From the NCBI RefSeq assembly GCF_018343775.1, contig NZ_CP074349.1, forward strand, positions 5,857,501 through 5,921,500: a stretch of DNA of 64,000 nt, read 5' to 3'. Both the position numbers and the translations under genes were made by a program. Numbering within the stretch: the first letter of the stretch is position 1; each line of letters opens with the position of its first letter. Source of the DNA: Pseudomonas cichorii. GTDB lineage: Bacteria; Pseudomonadota; Gammaproteobacteria; Pseudomonadales; Pseudomonadaceae. Positions 37,058-45,293 of the stretch are shown in pieces. Below the pieces are notes generated by a model. That model saw only the letters and a list, made by a program, of their open reading frames with translations, did no database searches and had not been told where the DNA came from.

Positions 37058-38140
37058 TCAGTTTTGAATCAGTGCCTCGACCTGCTTGACCTGACGGTCC
37101 AGGGTCGCACGATCAGCGCTGCGCACGGTGGCATGGCCAACCTTGCGACCGGCCTTGAAGGCTTTGCCGTAGTGATGCAGATGGCAGTCATCGATGGCGA
37201 TGACCTTGTCCACGGCTGGCACTTCACCGATGAAGTTCAGCATGGCGCTCTCACCGACCTTGGCCGTGGAGCCCAGTGGCAGACCGGCAACCGCCCGCAG
37301 GTGGTTCTCGAACTGGCTGCACTCGGCACCTTCGGTGGTCCAGTGTCCGGAGTTGTGGACACGCGGCGCGATTTCGTTGGCTTTCAGGCCGCCATCGACT
37401 TCAAAGAATTCGAAGGCCAGCACACCCACGTAATCCAGTTGCTTCAGAACCCGACCGACGTAATCTTCGGCCAGCGCCTGCAACGGGTGATCGGTACTGG
37501 CGATGGAAATGCGCAGGATGCCGTTCTCGTGAGTGTTGTGTACCAGCGGATAGAAGCGTGTTTCACCATCGCGGGCACGCACGGCAATCAACGAAACCTC
37601 ACCGGTGAAAGGTACGAAACCTTCCAGCAGGCAAGGCACGCTGCCCAGCTCGGCAAAGGTATTGACCACATCGGCAGCCGTGCGCAGGACTTTCTGGCCC
37701 TTGCCGTCGTAACCCAGGGTGCGGGTTTTCAGCACGGCAGGCAGGCCGATGCTGGCGACAGCAGCGTCCAGGTCCGACTGCGACTGGATATCCGCGAACG
37801 CAGGCGTCGGGATGCCCAAGTCCTTGAACATGCTTTTCTCGAACCAGCGATCGCGAGCGATGCGCAAGGCGTCGGCGCTCGGATAGACCGGCACGAACTG
37901 TGACAGGAACGCCACGGTTTCGGCTGGCACGCTTTCAAACTCGAACGTCACCAGATCGACTTCATCGGCCAACTGACGCAGGTGATCCAGATCGCCGTAA
38001 TCGGCACGCAGATGCTCACCCAGCGCAGCAGCGCAAGCATCCGGTGCGGGGTCGAGAAAGGCGAAGTTCATACCCAGCGGCGTACCTGCCAAAGCCAACA
38101 TGCGGCCTAGCTGGCCGCCACCGATTACACCGATCTTCAT
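37058..38140 (-). CDS. purK: 5-(carboxyamino)imidazole ribonucleotide synthase
   Basis: 360-residue ATP-grasp enzyme that makes N5-CAIR from AIR, bicarbonate and ATP in purine synthesis. Begins MKIGVIGGGQLGRMLALAG with the nucleotide-binding Gly-rich loop; ATP-grasp segments KTRTLGYDGKGQKVL and FEFFEVDGGLKANEIAPRVH (metal ligands) are intact. Stop is followed by a perfect-arm hairpin at 37015-37046 without T-run. The gene starts nine bases after the purE stop, so purE-purK is one operon. Confidence 0.95.
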   Translation of the reverse strand: MKIGVIGGGQLGRMLALAGTPLGMNFAFLDPAPDACAAALGEHLRADYGDLDHLRQLADEVDLVTFEFESVPAETVAFLSQFVPVYPSADALRIARDRWFEKSMFKDLGIPTPAFADIQSQSDLDAAVASIGLPAVLKTRTLGYDGKGQKVLRTAADVVNTFAELGSVPCLLEGFVPFTGEVSLIAVRARDGETRFYPLVHNTHENGILRISIASTDHPLQALAEDYVGRVLKQLDYVGVLAFEFFEVDGGLKANEIAPRVHNSGHWTTEGAECSQFENHLRAVAGLPLGSTAKVGESAMLNFIGEVPAVDKVIAIDDCHLHHYGKAFKAGRKVGHATVRSADRATLDRQVKQVEALIQN

Positions 38141-38149
38141 GGAAAAACC

Positions 38150-38641
38150 TCAGGCGTGGCGCGGGTCTGGATTGTCCAGCACGCTGTCTGTCTGCTCAGT
38201 GCGGAATTTCTTCAGCACTGCATGGAATTGAGGATGCTTGGCGCCCAGGATACTGGCGGACAACAGGGCGGCGTTGATCGCGCCTGCCTTGCCGATGGCC
38301 AGGGTCGCCACAGGAATGCCTGCAGGCATCTGCACGATGGACAGCAGGGAATCGACGCCCGACAGCATCGATGACTGAACCGGAACGCCCAGCACCGGCA
38401 AGTGTGTCTTGGCAGCACACATGCCCGGTAAGTGAGCAGCACCGCCAGCACCGGCGATGATCACTTCGATACCACGGCCTTCGGCTTCTTCAGCGTACTG
38501 AAAAAGCAGATCCGGCGTCCGGTGGGCAGACACCACTTTGACTTCATACGGGATGCCGAGCTTTTCCAGCATATCGGCGGTGTGGCTAAGGGTGGACCAA
38601 TCGGACTTGGAGCCCATGATCACGCCAACCAGTGCGCTCAT
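38150..38641 (-). CDS. purE: 5-(carboxyamino)imidazole ribonucleotide mutase
   Basis: 163-residue class I PurE that moves the carboxylate of N5-CAIR to give [23 protein letters not shown] with the catalytic His, and [10 protein letters not shown] are visible. The ATG at 38641 is chosen because GAGAGG precedes it and homologues begin [15 protein letters not shown]; five further residues are possible. A promoter and leader with an intrinsic terminator lie upstream. Confidence 0.95.
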   Translation of the reverse strand: MSALVGVIMGSKSDWSTLSHTADMLEKLGIPYEVKVVSAHRTPDLLFQYAEEAEGRGIEVIIAGAGGAAHLPGMCAAKTHLPVLGVPVQSSMLSGVDSLLSIVQMPAGIPVATLAIGKAGAINAALLSASILGAKHPQFHAVLKKFRTEQTDSVLDNPDPRHA

Positions 38642-38675
38642 CGTCGTGCCTCTCATCGGGCGCCCGCAGGCGCGT

Positions 38676-38762
38676 CAAAAAACAACAAGCCACGCGGGAG
38701 GACCGGCGTGGCTTGTTGTACGAATAATGGCCGATTCAACCGGCCAAAGGCCGCGCAGTATA
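38676..38762 (-). promoter_or_regulatory. purEK promoter and terminator-containing leader
   Basis: On the minus strand a -10 TATACT (revcomp of 38757-38762) preceded by GAGG is followed by a hairpin GGCCG/CGGCC (38729-38745) and then a 14-bp perfect stem ACAACAAGCCACGC / GCGTGGCTTGTTGT (38682-38719) and a T-run (38676-38681). The run ends 35 bases before the purE start. No gene on this strand lies upstream that would need this terminator, so transcription attenuation of purEK is the likely explanation. Confidence 0.6.
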
Positions 38763-39077
38763 CCTCAAAGCGCAAGGATGACAGCCCCCCTGACGACCAT
38801 CTGCACAAGGACCTTGCCGACAGCCCGTAAAGCAGCCCCGTGAATGACAAATCCGCAGCAGAACAGACCATGTGAAAACGCAGCATGACCGAGCGCAGCA
38901 GTTTTCACACAGCCTGAGAAATTCCTACAGGCTGCGTCCACCCTCCACTACTTCTCACGAAGTAAAGGCCAACTGACAACCTCTCAAAATTTCCTGTTAC
39001 CTCTTGATCTCACCCACCCGATGAACGGCATGAGTCGTTCAAATAAACACTGCAACTCTGTTAATGGATTAACTTAT

Positions 39078-39719
39078 ATGAAAATGAATTTCAAAAGACT
39101 CGCGGTCCTGCTCGGTGCAGTGCTGCTGTTGAACTTCCCGCCGGCCTACGCCAACGAGGTAAAGGAAAAACGCCCGCTGTTCCTGTATGTATTTCTGCAT
39201 GACGACATACCTGCTTTTGAACGGACCGACCTGAAGCGTGATTACTTTTCATGGATGATCAAGGACCTCGAAAGCTTTACAGGTCGCAGGGTCTATCTCG
39301 ATATCATCGAGAAAAAGTCAACGCTGAGCGGCTTCGCCTACAAGACCACTGACCTGAAAAGAGGCAAACAGGAATGGGATCATCTCGTGGACCAGTATAT
39401 TCAGGAGAACAATCTTCCCCGAAACGGAACAACCAAATACCTGCTGTTGACTCGCCACCCCGTCAACAAAAAAATCCTGGGTTATACCCGCGAGAAGCAT
39501 TATACGGCGATAGCCTCCATGCAGACGTATGCCGCGGCAGCCCATGAAATAGGTCATATGCTGGGCGGCACTCATGAGCACTCGGAAGTGTTATTCCGAG
39601 GTGGCTGGTGGTGTGAAACCAACATAACGCCCACTCGGGAAAAGATAAGATCCAATTGTTATGTCTACAGCGACAAGAACAAAAAGATCATCGCCGAACA
39701 TTTGAATCAATTCCCGTAA
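39078..39719 (+). CDS. Small exported metzincin-like zinc protein
   Basis: 213 residues with signal peptide at residues 1-25 (hydrophobic LAVLLGAVLLLNFPPAYA). Residues 156-166 are HEIGHMLGGTH, the metzincin zinc motif HEXXHXXGXXH, with three His ligands and the catalytic Glu. A Met-turn methionine is not evident in the remaining 47 residues, where Cys179 and Cys194 could pair. I know no named family for it. The ATG at 39078 is chosen because it opens the signal peptide; a start at 39021 would put 19 polar residues in front. Ribosome site is weak. Confidence 0.7.
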   Translation: MKMNFKRLAVLLGAVLLLNFPPAYANEVKEKRPLFLYVFLHDDIPAFERTDLKRDYFSWMIKDLESFTGRRVYLDIIEKKSTLSGFAYKTTDLKRGKQEWDHLVDQYIQENNLPRNGTTKYLLLTRHPVNKKILGYTREKHYTAIASMQTYAAAAHEIGHMLGGTHEHSEVLFRGGWWCETNITPTREKIRSNCYVYSDKNKKIIAEHLNQFP

Positions 39720-39750
39720 ACCCGTCTGCAAACTCAACAGGCGCTACGCG

Positions 39751-40653
39751 TTATTGTGCAGCGCCGCCCTCCAGCTTGCGCCACAGCAACCGGACATTGG
39801 CCTTGCGCACCAGGGCGCAGCGATACAGGCGGATTTCCAGCGGGACGTGCCAGTGCGGCCCGCCACAGACGACCAGTTCGCCACGCTCAAGCTCGGCCCG
39901 CACGCTCAAATGCGGCACCCAGGCAATCCCCAACCCTTCAAGCGCCATGCCTTTGAGGCTGTCGGCCATTGCCGTTTCATAAACCGTGGTGAAACGCAGG
40001 TTGCGCTGACGCAGCAACAGATTCACCGAACGCCCGAGAAAAGCACCGGCGCTGTAGGCCAGCAGCGGCACACTCTGTTCATTCTCCAGATCGAACAGTG
40101 GCTGGCCATTGGCATCGGCAGCACAGACCGGCAGCATTTCGGTGTGGCCCAGATGCAGCGAAGGGAATATCTCCGCGTCCATCTGCAAGGCAGCATCCGG
40201 ATCATAGAACGCAAGCATCAGGTCGCAGCCGCCTTCGCGCAATGCATGCACCGCGTCGCCCACGTTGGTCGCCACCAGCCGGGTCGCGATGTTCAAGCCA
40301 TCGTTACGCAACTGGGCGATCCAGCGGGGAAAAAAACCGAGCGCCAGGGAGTGCGCAGCCGCTACCTGAATAACCTCACCTTGCCCGCCTTCCAGATGAT
40401 GCAGGTGACGCACCACTTCACCCAACTGCTCGACGACCGTGCGCGCCGTCACCAGAAACAACTGTCCGGCAGCCGTCAGTTCAATGGGGGTCCGAGAGCG
40501 GTTGACCAGCGTCAGCCCAAGGGCCGACTCCAGACTGCGGATGCGGCGGCTGAAGGCTGGCTGCGTCACGAAACGACGCTCGGCCGCCTGGGAAAAACTG
40601 CGGGTGGCAGCCAGGGCACTGAAATCTTCCAGCCATTTGCTTTCCAGGTTCAT
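39751..40653 (-). CDS. LysR-family regulator, HypT-like
   Basis: 300-residue LysR regulator: helix-turn-helix at residues 5-65 (LAATRSFSQAAERRFVTQPA) and a substrate-binding domain. The pattern FVTQPAFSRRIRSLE recalls the HypT/YjiE branch. It lies divergent from aspA, 414 bases away, with REP palindromes between, so it may control the aspartate module, but this is an inference. The ATG at 40653 is chosen because GGAGGA lies 4-9 bases upstream; 13 more residues are possible from 40692. Confidence 0.85.
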   Translation of the reverse strand: MNLESKWLEDFSALAATRSFSQAAERRFVTQPAFSRRIRSLESALGLTLVNRSRTPIELTAAGQLFLVTARTVVEQLGEVVRHLHHLEGGQGEVIQVAAAHSLALGFFPRWIAQLRNDGLNIATRLVATNVGDAVHALREGGCDLMLAFYDPDAALQMDAEIFPSLHLGHTEMLPVCAADANGQPLFDLENEQSVPLLAYSAGAFLGRSVNLLLRQRNLRFTTVYETAMADSLKGMALEGLGIAWVPHLSVRAELERGELVVCGGPHWHVPLEIRLYRCALVRKANVRLLWRKLEGGAAQ

Positions 40654-40693
40654 CACGTCCTCCCGGACATTCGGGGCATGAATGAAAGACATT

Positions 40694-40786
40694 CGGTAGG
40701 AGCGAATTTATTCGCGAGAGGCCCGCCTACACGAAGAAGATGCTCGCCTTCAATGACGTCTCGCGGATAAATCCGCTCCCACTGCG
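40694..40786. repeat. Pair of REP palindromes in opposite orientation
   Basis: GGTAGGAGCGAATTTATTCG then, about 50 bases on, TCGCGGATAAATCCGCTCCC: a classic inverted REP doublet in the 413-base spacer (40654-41067) between the LysR gene and aspA. No gene is seen in the remainder of the spacer, which must hold the aspA promoter. Confidence 0.75.
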
Positions 40787-41067
40787 CAACGTCCAGACAG
40801 GACATGCCCCCTTTAACCGGGACATTCACTTTGCACACGCCCATTCATTCTGCCGCGCAATTTGCCAGATAACGTCGCCTCTGCGACAAAAACAAATACA
40901 AGTGCGACATTTTGTCCTGTTTACGAACAAAGAGAAACCCACGTCACATGTGCATTATGCCGTTATTGCATAGGGCAGCGTTTAACAGCATTGGTCAACT
41001 TCCAGCTCAAACCCCAACATTCGCGGCGTTCCGGCATTGTTGTGCCTTATTTGAGATAATCTCTATC

Positions 41068-42492
41068 ATGTCCTCGCCTGCATCACTGCGCATCGAAAAA
41101 GACCTGCTTGGTGTTCTCGAAGTACCTGCTCACGCTTACTACGGTATCCAGACCCTGCGAGCAGTGAATAACTTCCACCTCTCCGGTGTACCACTTTCGC
41201 ATTACCCGAAACTGGTCGTTGGACTGGCGATGGTCAAGCAGGCGGCAGCTGATGCAAACCATGCTCTGGGCCACCTCAACGATGCCAAGTACGCAGCCAT
41301 CAGCGAAGCTTGCGCACGTTTGATCCGCGGCGACTTCCACGACCAGTTCGTGGTCGACATGATTCAGGGCGGCGCTGGCACTTCAACCAACATGAATGCC
41401 AACGAAGTCATCGCCAACATCGCGCTTGAAGCCATGGGCTTCGAGAAAGGCGAATACAAGCATCTGCACCCGAACAACGACGTAAACATGGCTCAGTCGA
41501 CCAACGACGCCTACCCGACGGCAATCCGTCTGGGCCTGCTGTTGGGTCATGACGCCATGCTCGCAAGCCTCGAAAGCCTGATCCAGTCTTTCGCAGCCAA
41601 GGGCGAAGAATTCAACCACGTTCTGAAAATGGGCCGTACCCAGTTGCAGGACGCGGTTCCAATGACCCTGGGTCAGGAATTCCGCGCCTTCGCCACCACC
41701 TTGACCGAAGACCTGAACCGCCTGCGCACTCTGGCTCCAGAGCTGCTGACCGAAGTGAACCTGGGCGGTACTGCAATCGGTACGGGCATCAACGCCGACC
41801 CGGGCTATCAGAAGCTGGCAGTAGAGCGTCTGGCAATCATCAGCGGCCATCCGCTGGTTCCAGCCGCCGACCTGATCGAAGCGACGTCCGACATGGGCGC
41901 TTTCGTGCTGTTCTCCGGCATGCTCAAGCGTACCGCCGTCAAACTCTCGAAGATCTGCAACGACCTGCGCCTGCTGTCCAGCGGTCCACGCACCGGCATC
42001 AACGAAATCAACCTGCCAGCGCGTCAGCCAGGCAGCTCGATCATGCCAGGCAAGGTCAACCCGGTCATTCCGGAAGCCGTCAACCAGGTAGCCTTTGAAA
42101 TCATCGGCAACGACCTGGCCCTGACCATGGCAGCCGAAGGCGGCCAGTTGCAGCTCAACGTGATGGAGCCGCTGATCGCCTACAAGATTTTCGATTCGAT
42201 CCGCCTGCTGCAACGCGCCATGGACATGCTGCGCGAACACTGCATCGTCGGCATCACTGCAAACGAACAGCGCTGCCGTGAACTGGTCGAGCACTCGATC
42301 GGTCTGGTCACCGCCCTGAACCCTTACATCGGTTACGAAAACTCGACCCGTATCGCCCGCATTGCCCTGGAAAGTGGCCGCGGTGTACTGGAACTGGTCC
42401 GCGAAGAAGGCTTGCTCGACGACGCGATGCTCGATGACATCCTGCGTCCGGAGAACATGATCGCTCCGCGCCTCGCTCCCCTGAAGGCCTGA
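41068..42492 (+). CDS. aspA: Aspartate ammonia-lyase
   Basis: 474-residue member of the fumarase/aspartase superfamily; releases ammonia from aspartate to give fumarate. The signature GSSIMPGKVNP (catalytic serine loop), the TSTNMNANEVIAN region and GRTQLQDAVPMTLGQEF are intact. The ATG at 41068 is chosen because homologues begin MSS-x-ASLRIEKDLLG-like; the open frame extends upstream without a start signal. First gene of an asparagine/aspartate degradation module with the transporter and asparaginase that follow, but with its own terminator. Confidence 0.96.
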   Translation: MSSPASLRIEKDLLGVLEVPAHAYYGIQTLRAVNNFHLSGVPLSHYPKLVVGLAMVKQAAADANHALGHLNDAKYAAISEACARLIRGDFHDQFVVDMIQGGAGTSTNMNANEVIANIALEAMGFEKGEYKHLHPNNDVNMAQSTNDAYPTAIRLGLLLGHDAMLASLESLIQSFAAKGEEFNHVLKMGRTQLQDAVPMTLGQEFRAFATTLTEDLNRLRTLAPELLTEVNLGGTAIGTGINADPGYQKLAVERLAIISGHPLVPAADLIEATSDMGAFVLFSGMLKRTAVKLSKICNDLRLLSSGPRTGINEINLPARQPGSSIMPGKVNPVIPEAVNQVAFEIIGNDLALTMAAEGGQLQLNVMEPLIAYKIFDSIRLLQRAMDMLREHCIVGITANEQRCRELVEHSIGLVTALNPYIGYENSTRIARIALESGRGVLELVREEGLLDDAMLDDILRPENMIAPRLAPLKA

Positions 42493-42554
42493 CCGAAAAT
42501 GCTTTTCGCAACATGCTCACCAGGTTGAGGGCCTAGACACCCCTCACCTTTTGG

Positions 42555-42588
42555 GGGTCTGGGAGTGATTCTCCAGACCCTTTTTTTT
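42555..42588 (+). terminator. Intrinsic terminator after aspA
   Basis: GGGTCTGGGAG paired with CTCCAGACCC and followed by eight T. Confidence 0.92.
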
Positions 42589-42774
42589 GCCTGCTTGCTG
42601 ACGACCCAAAGGAGGGCATCAAGCACCTGAAAAGCCCGTTTTTGCTGACGTCCTGGCAAAAACATTCGTTTCGCACCGCAAATGAAGATTCAGTTACACA
42701 ACAAAGCGGCTACAGACGTAAAAACTTTGCACCGGTATAGTGCGCCCCCTCAAAAGTAGCGAGGAATAACAAAA

Positions 42775-44226
42775 ATGTTGGAAATGATTAACGACTTCCT
42801 CTCGGGAAAGGTCCTCATCGTCCTTATCGTAGGCCTTGGTGGTTACTTCACGATCCGCTCGCGTTTCGTTCAGTTTCGTCACTTCTTTCACATGTTCGCG
42901 GTTTTTCGCGACAGCTTGCGTAGCAGCTCGGGGCAACTGAGTTCGTTCCAGGCACTGATGCTCAGCCTTGCAGGTCGCGTCGGAGCAGGCAACATCGCAG
43001 GTGTCGGCCTTGCCGTGACACTGGGCGGCCCAGGTGCCGTATTCTGGATGTGGGTGACCGCACTGGTCGGCATGTCCAGCAGCTTCATCGAGTGTTCTCT
43101 CGCTCAGCTCTACAAACGCAAGGACTCCGAAGGCCAGTTCCGCGGCGGTCCATCGTTCTACATCCAGCACGGCCTGGGCAAGCGCTGGCTGGGCATGGTC
43201 ATGGCAGTATTACTGATCATGACCTTCGGTCTTTCCTTCAACGGCCTGCAATCCCATGCCGTGACCGACTCGCTCAATAGCGCTTTCGGCGTCGACCACA
43301 CGACCACCGGTATCTGTCTGGTCGTCCTGCTGGGCCTGGCGTTCATCGGTGGCATCAAGCGTATCGCGGCCATTTCCGACCTGCTGGTACCGGTCAAGAC
43401 CCTGGCCTACATCGCGGTCACCATCTATGTCATCGCCATTCAGATCGAACACGTTCCAGGCATGCTGCTGACCATCGTCAAAAGCGCCTTCGGTCTTGAC
43501 CCGGTGTTTGGCGGCCTGATCGGCAGCGCAATCGTGATGGGCGTGAAACGTGGCGTTTTCGCCAACGAAGCCGGTCTGGGTAGCGCCCCGAACGTTGCAG
43601 CCGTCGCTCAGGTCGACCACCCGGTTTCCCAAGGCGTGGTTCAGGCGTTCAGCGTATTCCTCGACACCTTCCTGATCTGCACCTGCACCGCCTTGCTGAT
43701 CCTGCTGTCCGGTATCTATGACGTAGGCTACAGCGGCAACGGTATCGTTCTGGCGCAGAACTCTCTGGCAGCCGTAGTGGGCGACTGGGGCCGGATCTTC
43801 ATCAGCGTTGCGCTGGCACTGTTCGTATTCACCTCGATCCTCTACAACTACTACCTGGGCGAAAACAGCCTGCGCTTCCTGGTAGGCGAGAAGATCCAGG
43901 CCATCGTCGGCTTCCGCATCGTAGTTCTGGCTCTGATCTTCTGGGGCGCAGTGGTTGACCTCAAGACGGTGTTTGCCTTCGCCGACATCGCCATGACCCT
44001 GCTGGCCTTCGTCAACCTGATCGCCCTGGCCCTGCTGTTCAAGGTCGCCATGCGCATCCTGCGTGACTACGATGAGCAGCGTAAGGCAGGCATCAAGACG
44101 CCGGTCTTCGACTCCAGCAAGTTCCCGGATCTGGATCTGGACCGCAACGCATGGCCAGCCAACCCGACTCAACAGCCTCAGACTGGTGCTGAAGCGGCAG
44201 GCAAACCTGCTTCACAAGCTCACTAA
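42775..44226 (+). CDS. Alanine/glycine:cation symporter family protein
   Basis: 483-residue AGCS-family transporter with about 11 hydrophobic helices. GRVGAGNIAGVGLAVTLGGP and FANEAGLGSAPNVAAV are the family signatures. Moves a small amino acid with Na+ or H+. Between aspA and an asparaginase gene, so it may bring in asparagine or aspartate, though most characterised members carry alanine or glycine. The asparaginase gene begins 26 bases after the stop, so the two are co-transcribed. Confidence 0.9.
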   Translation: MLEMINDFLSGKVLIVLIVGLGGYFTIRSRFVQFRHFFHMFAVFRDSLRSSSGQLSSFQALMLSLAGRVGAGNIAGVGLAVTLGGPGAVFWMWVTALVGMSSSFIECSLAQLYKRKDSEGQFRGGPSFYIQHGLGKRWLGMVMAVLLIMTFGLSFNGLQSHAVTDSLNSAFGVDHTTTGICLVVLLGLAFIGGIKRIAAISDLLVPVKTLAYIAVTIYVIAIQIEHVPGMLLTIVKSAFGLDPVFGGLIGSAIVMGVKRGVFANEAGLGSAPNVAAVAQVDHPVSQGVVQAFSVFLDTFLICTCTALLILLSGIYDVGYSGNGIVLAQNSLAAVVGDWGRIFISVALALFVFTSILYNYYLGENSLRFLVGEKIQAIVGFRIVVLALIFWGAVVDLKTVFAFADIAMTLLAFVNLIALALLFKVAMRILRDYDEQRKAGIKTPVFDSSKFPDLDLDRNAWPANPTQQPQTGAEAAGKPASQAH

Positions 44227-44252
44227 CCACCGAAATGCCGCAGGAGAGAACC

Positions 44253-45257
44253 ATGGCTCATGATGCACCCCGACCCGCTCAGCGAGTGATGGTTCTTTAC
44301 ACCGGCGGCACCATCGGCATGCAAGCCAGCGCCAATGGCCTGGCTCCAGCGTCCGGTTTCGAGGCAAGGATGGCCGGGCAACTGGCCGACCTTCCTGGAC
44401 TGGTCGTGCCGCAGTGGCGTTTTCGCGAGATGTCACCTCTGATCGACAGCGCCAACATGACGCCCGATTACTGGTTACGCCTGCGCGAAGCGGTGATCGA
44501 AGCCGTGGATGTGGATGGCTGTGACTCAGTGCTGGTGCTGCATGGCACCGACACACTGGCCTACAGCGCTGCCGCAACGAGCTTCCAGTTGCTGGGACTC
44601 AATGCGCCAGTGGTGTTCACCGGCTCCATGCTGCCAGCCGGTGTGCCGGACAGCGATGCCTGGGAAAACGTCAACGGTGCCTTGCTTGCCTTGGGCTCTG
44701 GTCTGGCATCGGGTGTTCACCTGTACTTCCACGGCGAACTGCTGGCACCGACCCGCTGCGCGAAAATCCGCAGCTTCGGTCGTCATCCGTTCGCACCGCT
44801 GCAACGCTCGCGTGGCGGCCAGGCTGCCTCGTCATTGCCTGAGGCGCTGGATTATCGCCAGCCCAAGACGCTGGCAAATGTCGCGGCATTGCCACTGTTT
44901 CCCGGTATCGGGGCAGCGCAGATCGATGGCCTGATCGACAGCGGCATCAAAGGTCTGGTGCTTGAATGCTACGGCAGCGGCACCGGCCCGAGCGATAATC
45001 CGGCGTTCCTTGCCAGCCTGGAGCGAGCACAACAACAGGGCATTTGCGTGGTTGCGATCACTCAATGCCATGAAGGCGGTGTCGAACTGGACGTCTACGA
45101 AGCAGGCAGCCGCCTGCGCGGCGTGGGCGTTCTTTCCGGTGGCGGCATGACCCGCGAAGCAGCGCTTGGCAAACTGCATGCGCTGCTGGGTGCTGGTTTG
45201 AAGATTGAAGAAGTCCGGCGTCTGGTGGAGCTGGATCTGTGTGGAGAGCTGCGTTAA
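44253..45257 (+). CDS. L-asparaginase (type I-like)
   Basis: 334-residue asparaginase/glutaminase-family enzyme that hydrolyses asparagine to aspartate and ammonia. First catalytic Thr in YTGGTIGMQ, second in LHGTDTLAYSA; the C-terminal LECYGSGTGPSDNP segment matches the type I branch. No signal peptide, so cytoplasmic. The ATG at 44253 is chosen because CAGGAGAG precedes it. Feeds aspartate to AspA, encoded 3 kb upstream. Confidence 0.93.
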   Translation: MAHDAPRPAQRVMVLYTGGTIGMQASANGLAPASGFEARMAGQLADLPGLVVPQWRFREMSPLIDSANMTPDYWLRLREAVIEAVDVDGCDSVLVLHGTDTLAYSAAATSFQLLGLNAPVVFTGSMLPAGVPDSDAWENVNGALLALGSGLASGVHLYFHGELLAPTRCAKIRSFGRHPFAPLQRSRGGQAASSLPEALDYRQPKTLANVAALPLFPGIGAAQIDGLIDSGIKGLVLECYGSGTGPSDNPAFLASLERAQQQGICVVAITQCHEGGVELDVYEAGSRLRGVGVLSGGGMTREAALGKLHALLGAGLKIEEVRRLVELDLCGELR

Positions 45258-45293
45258 GCAGCTCGTCACCACAACAGAACCTAGTAGCAGCAT

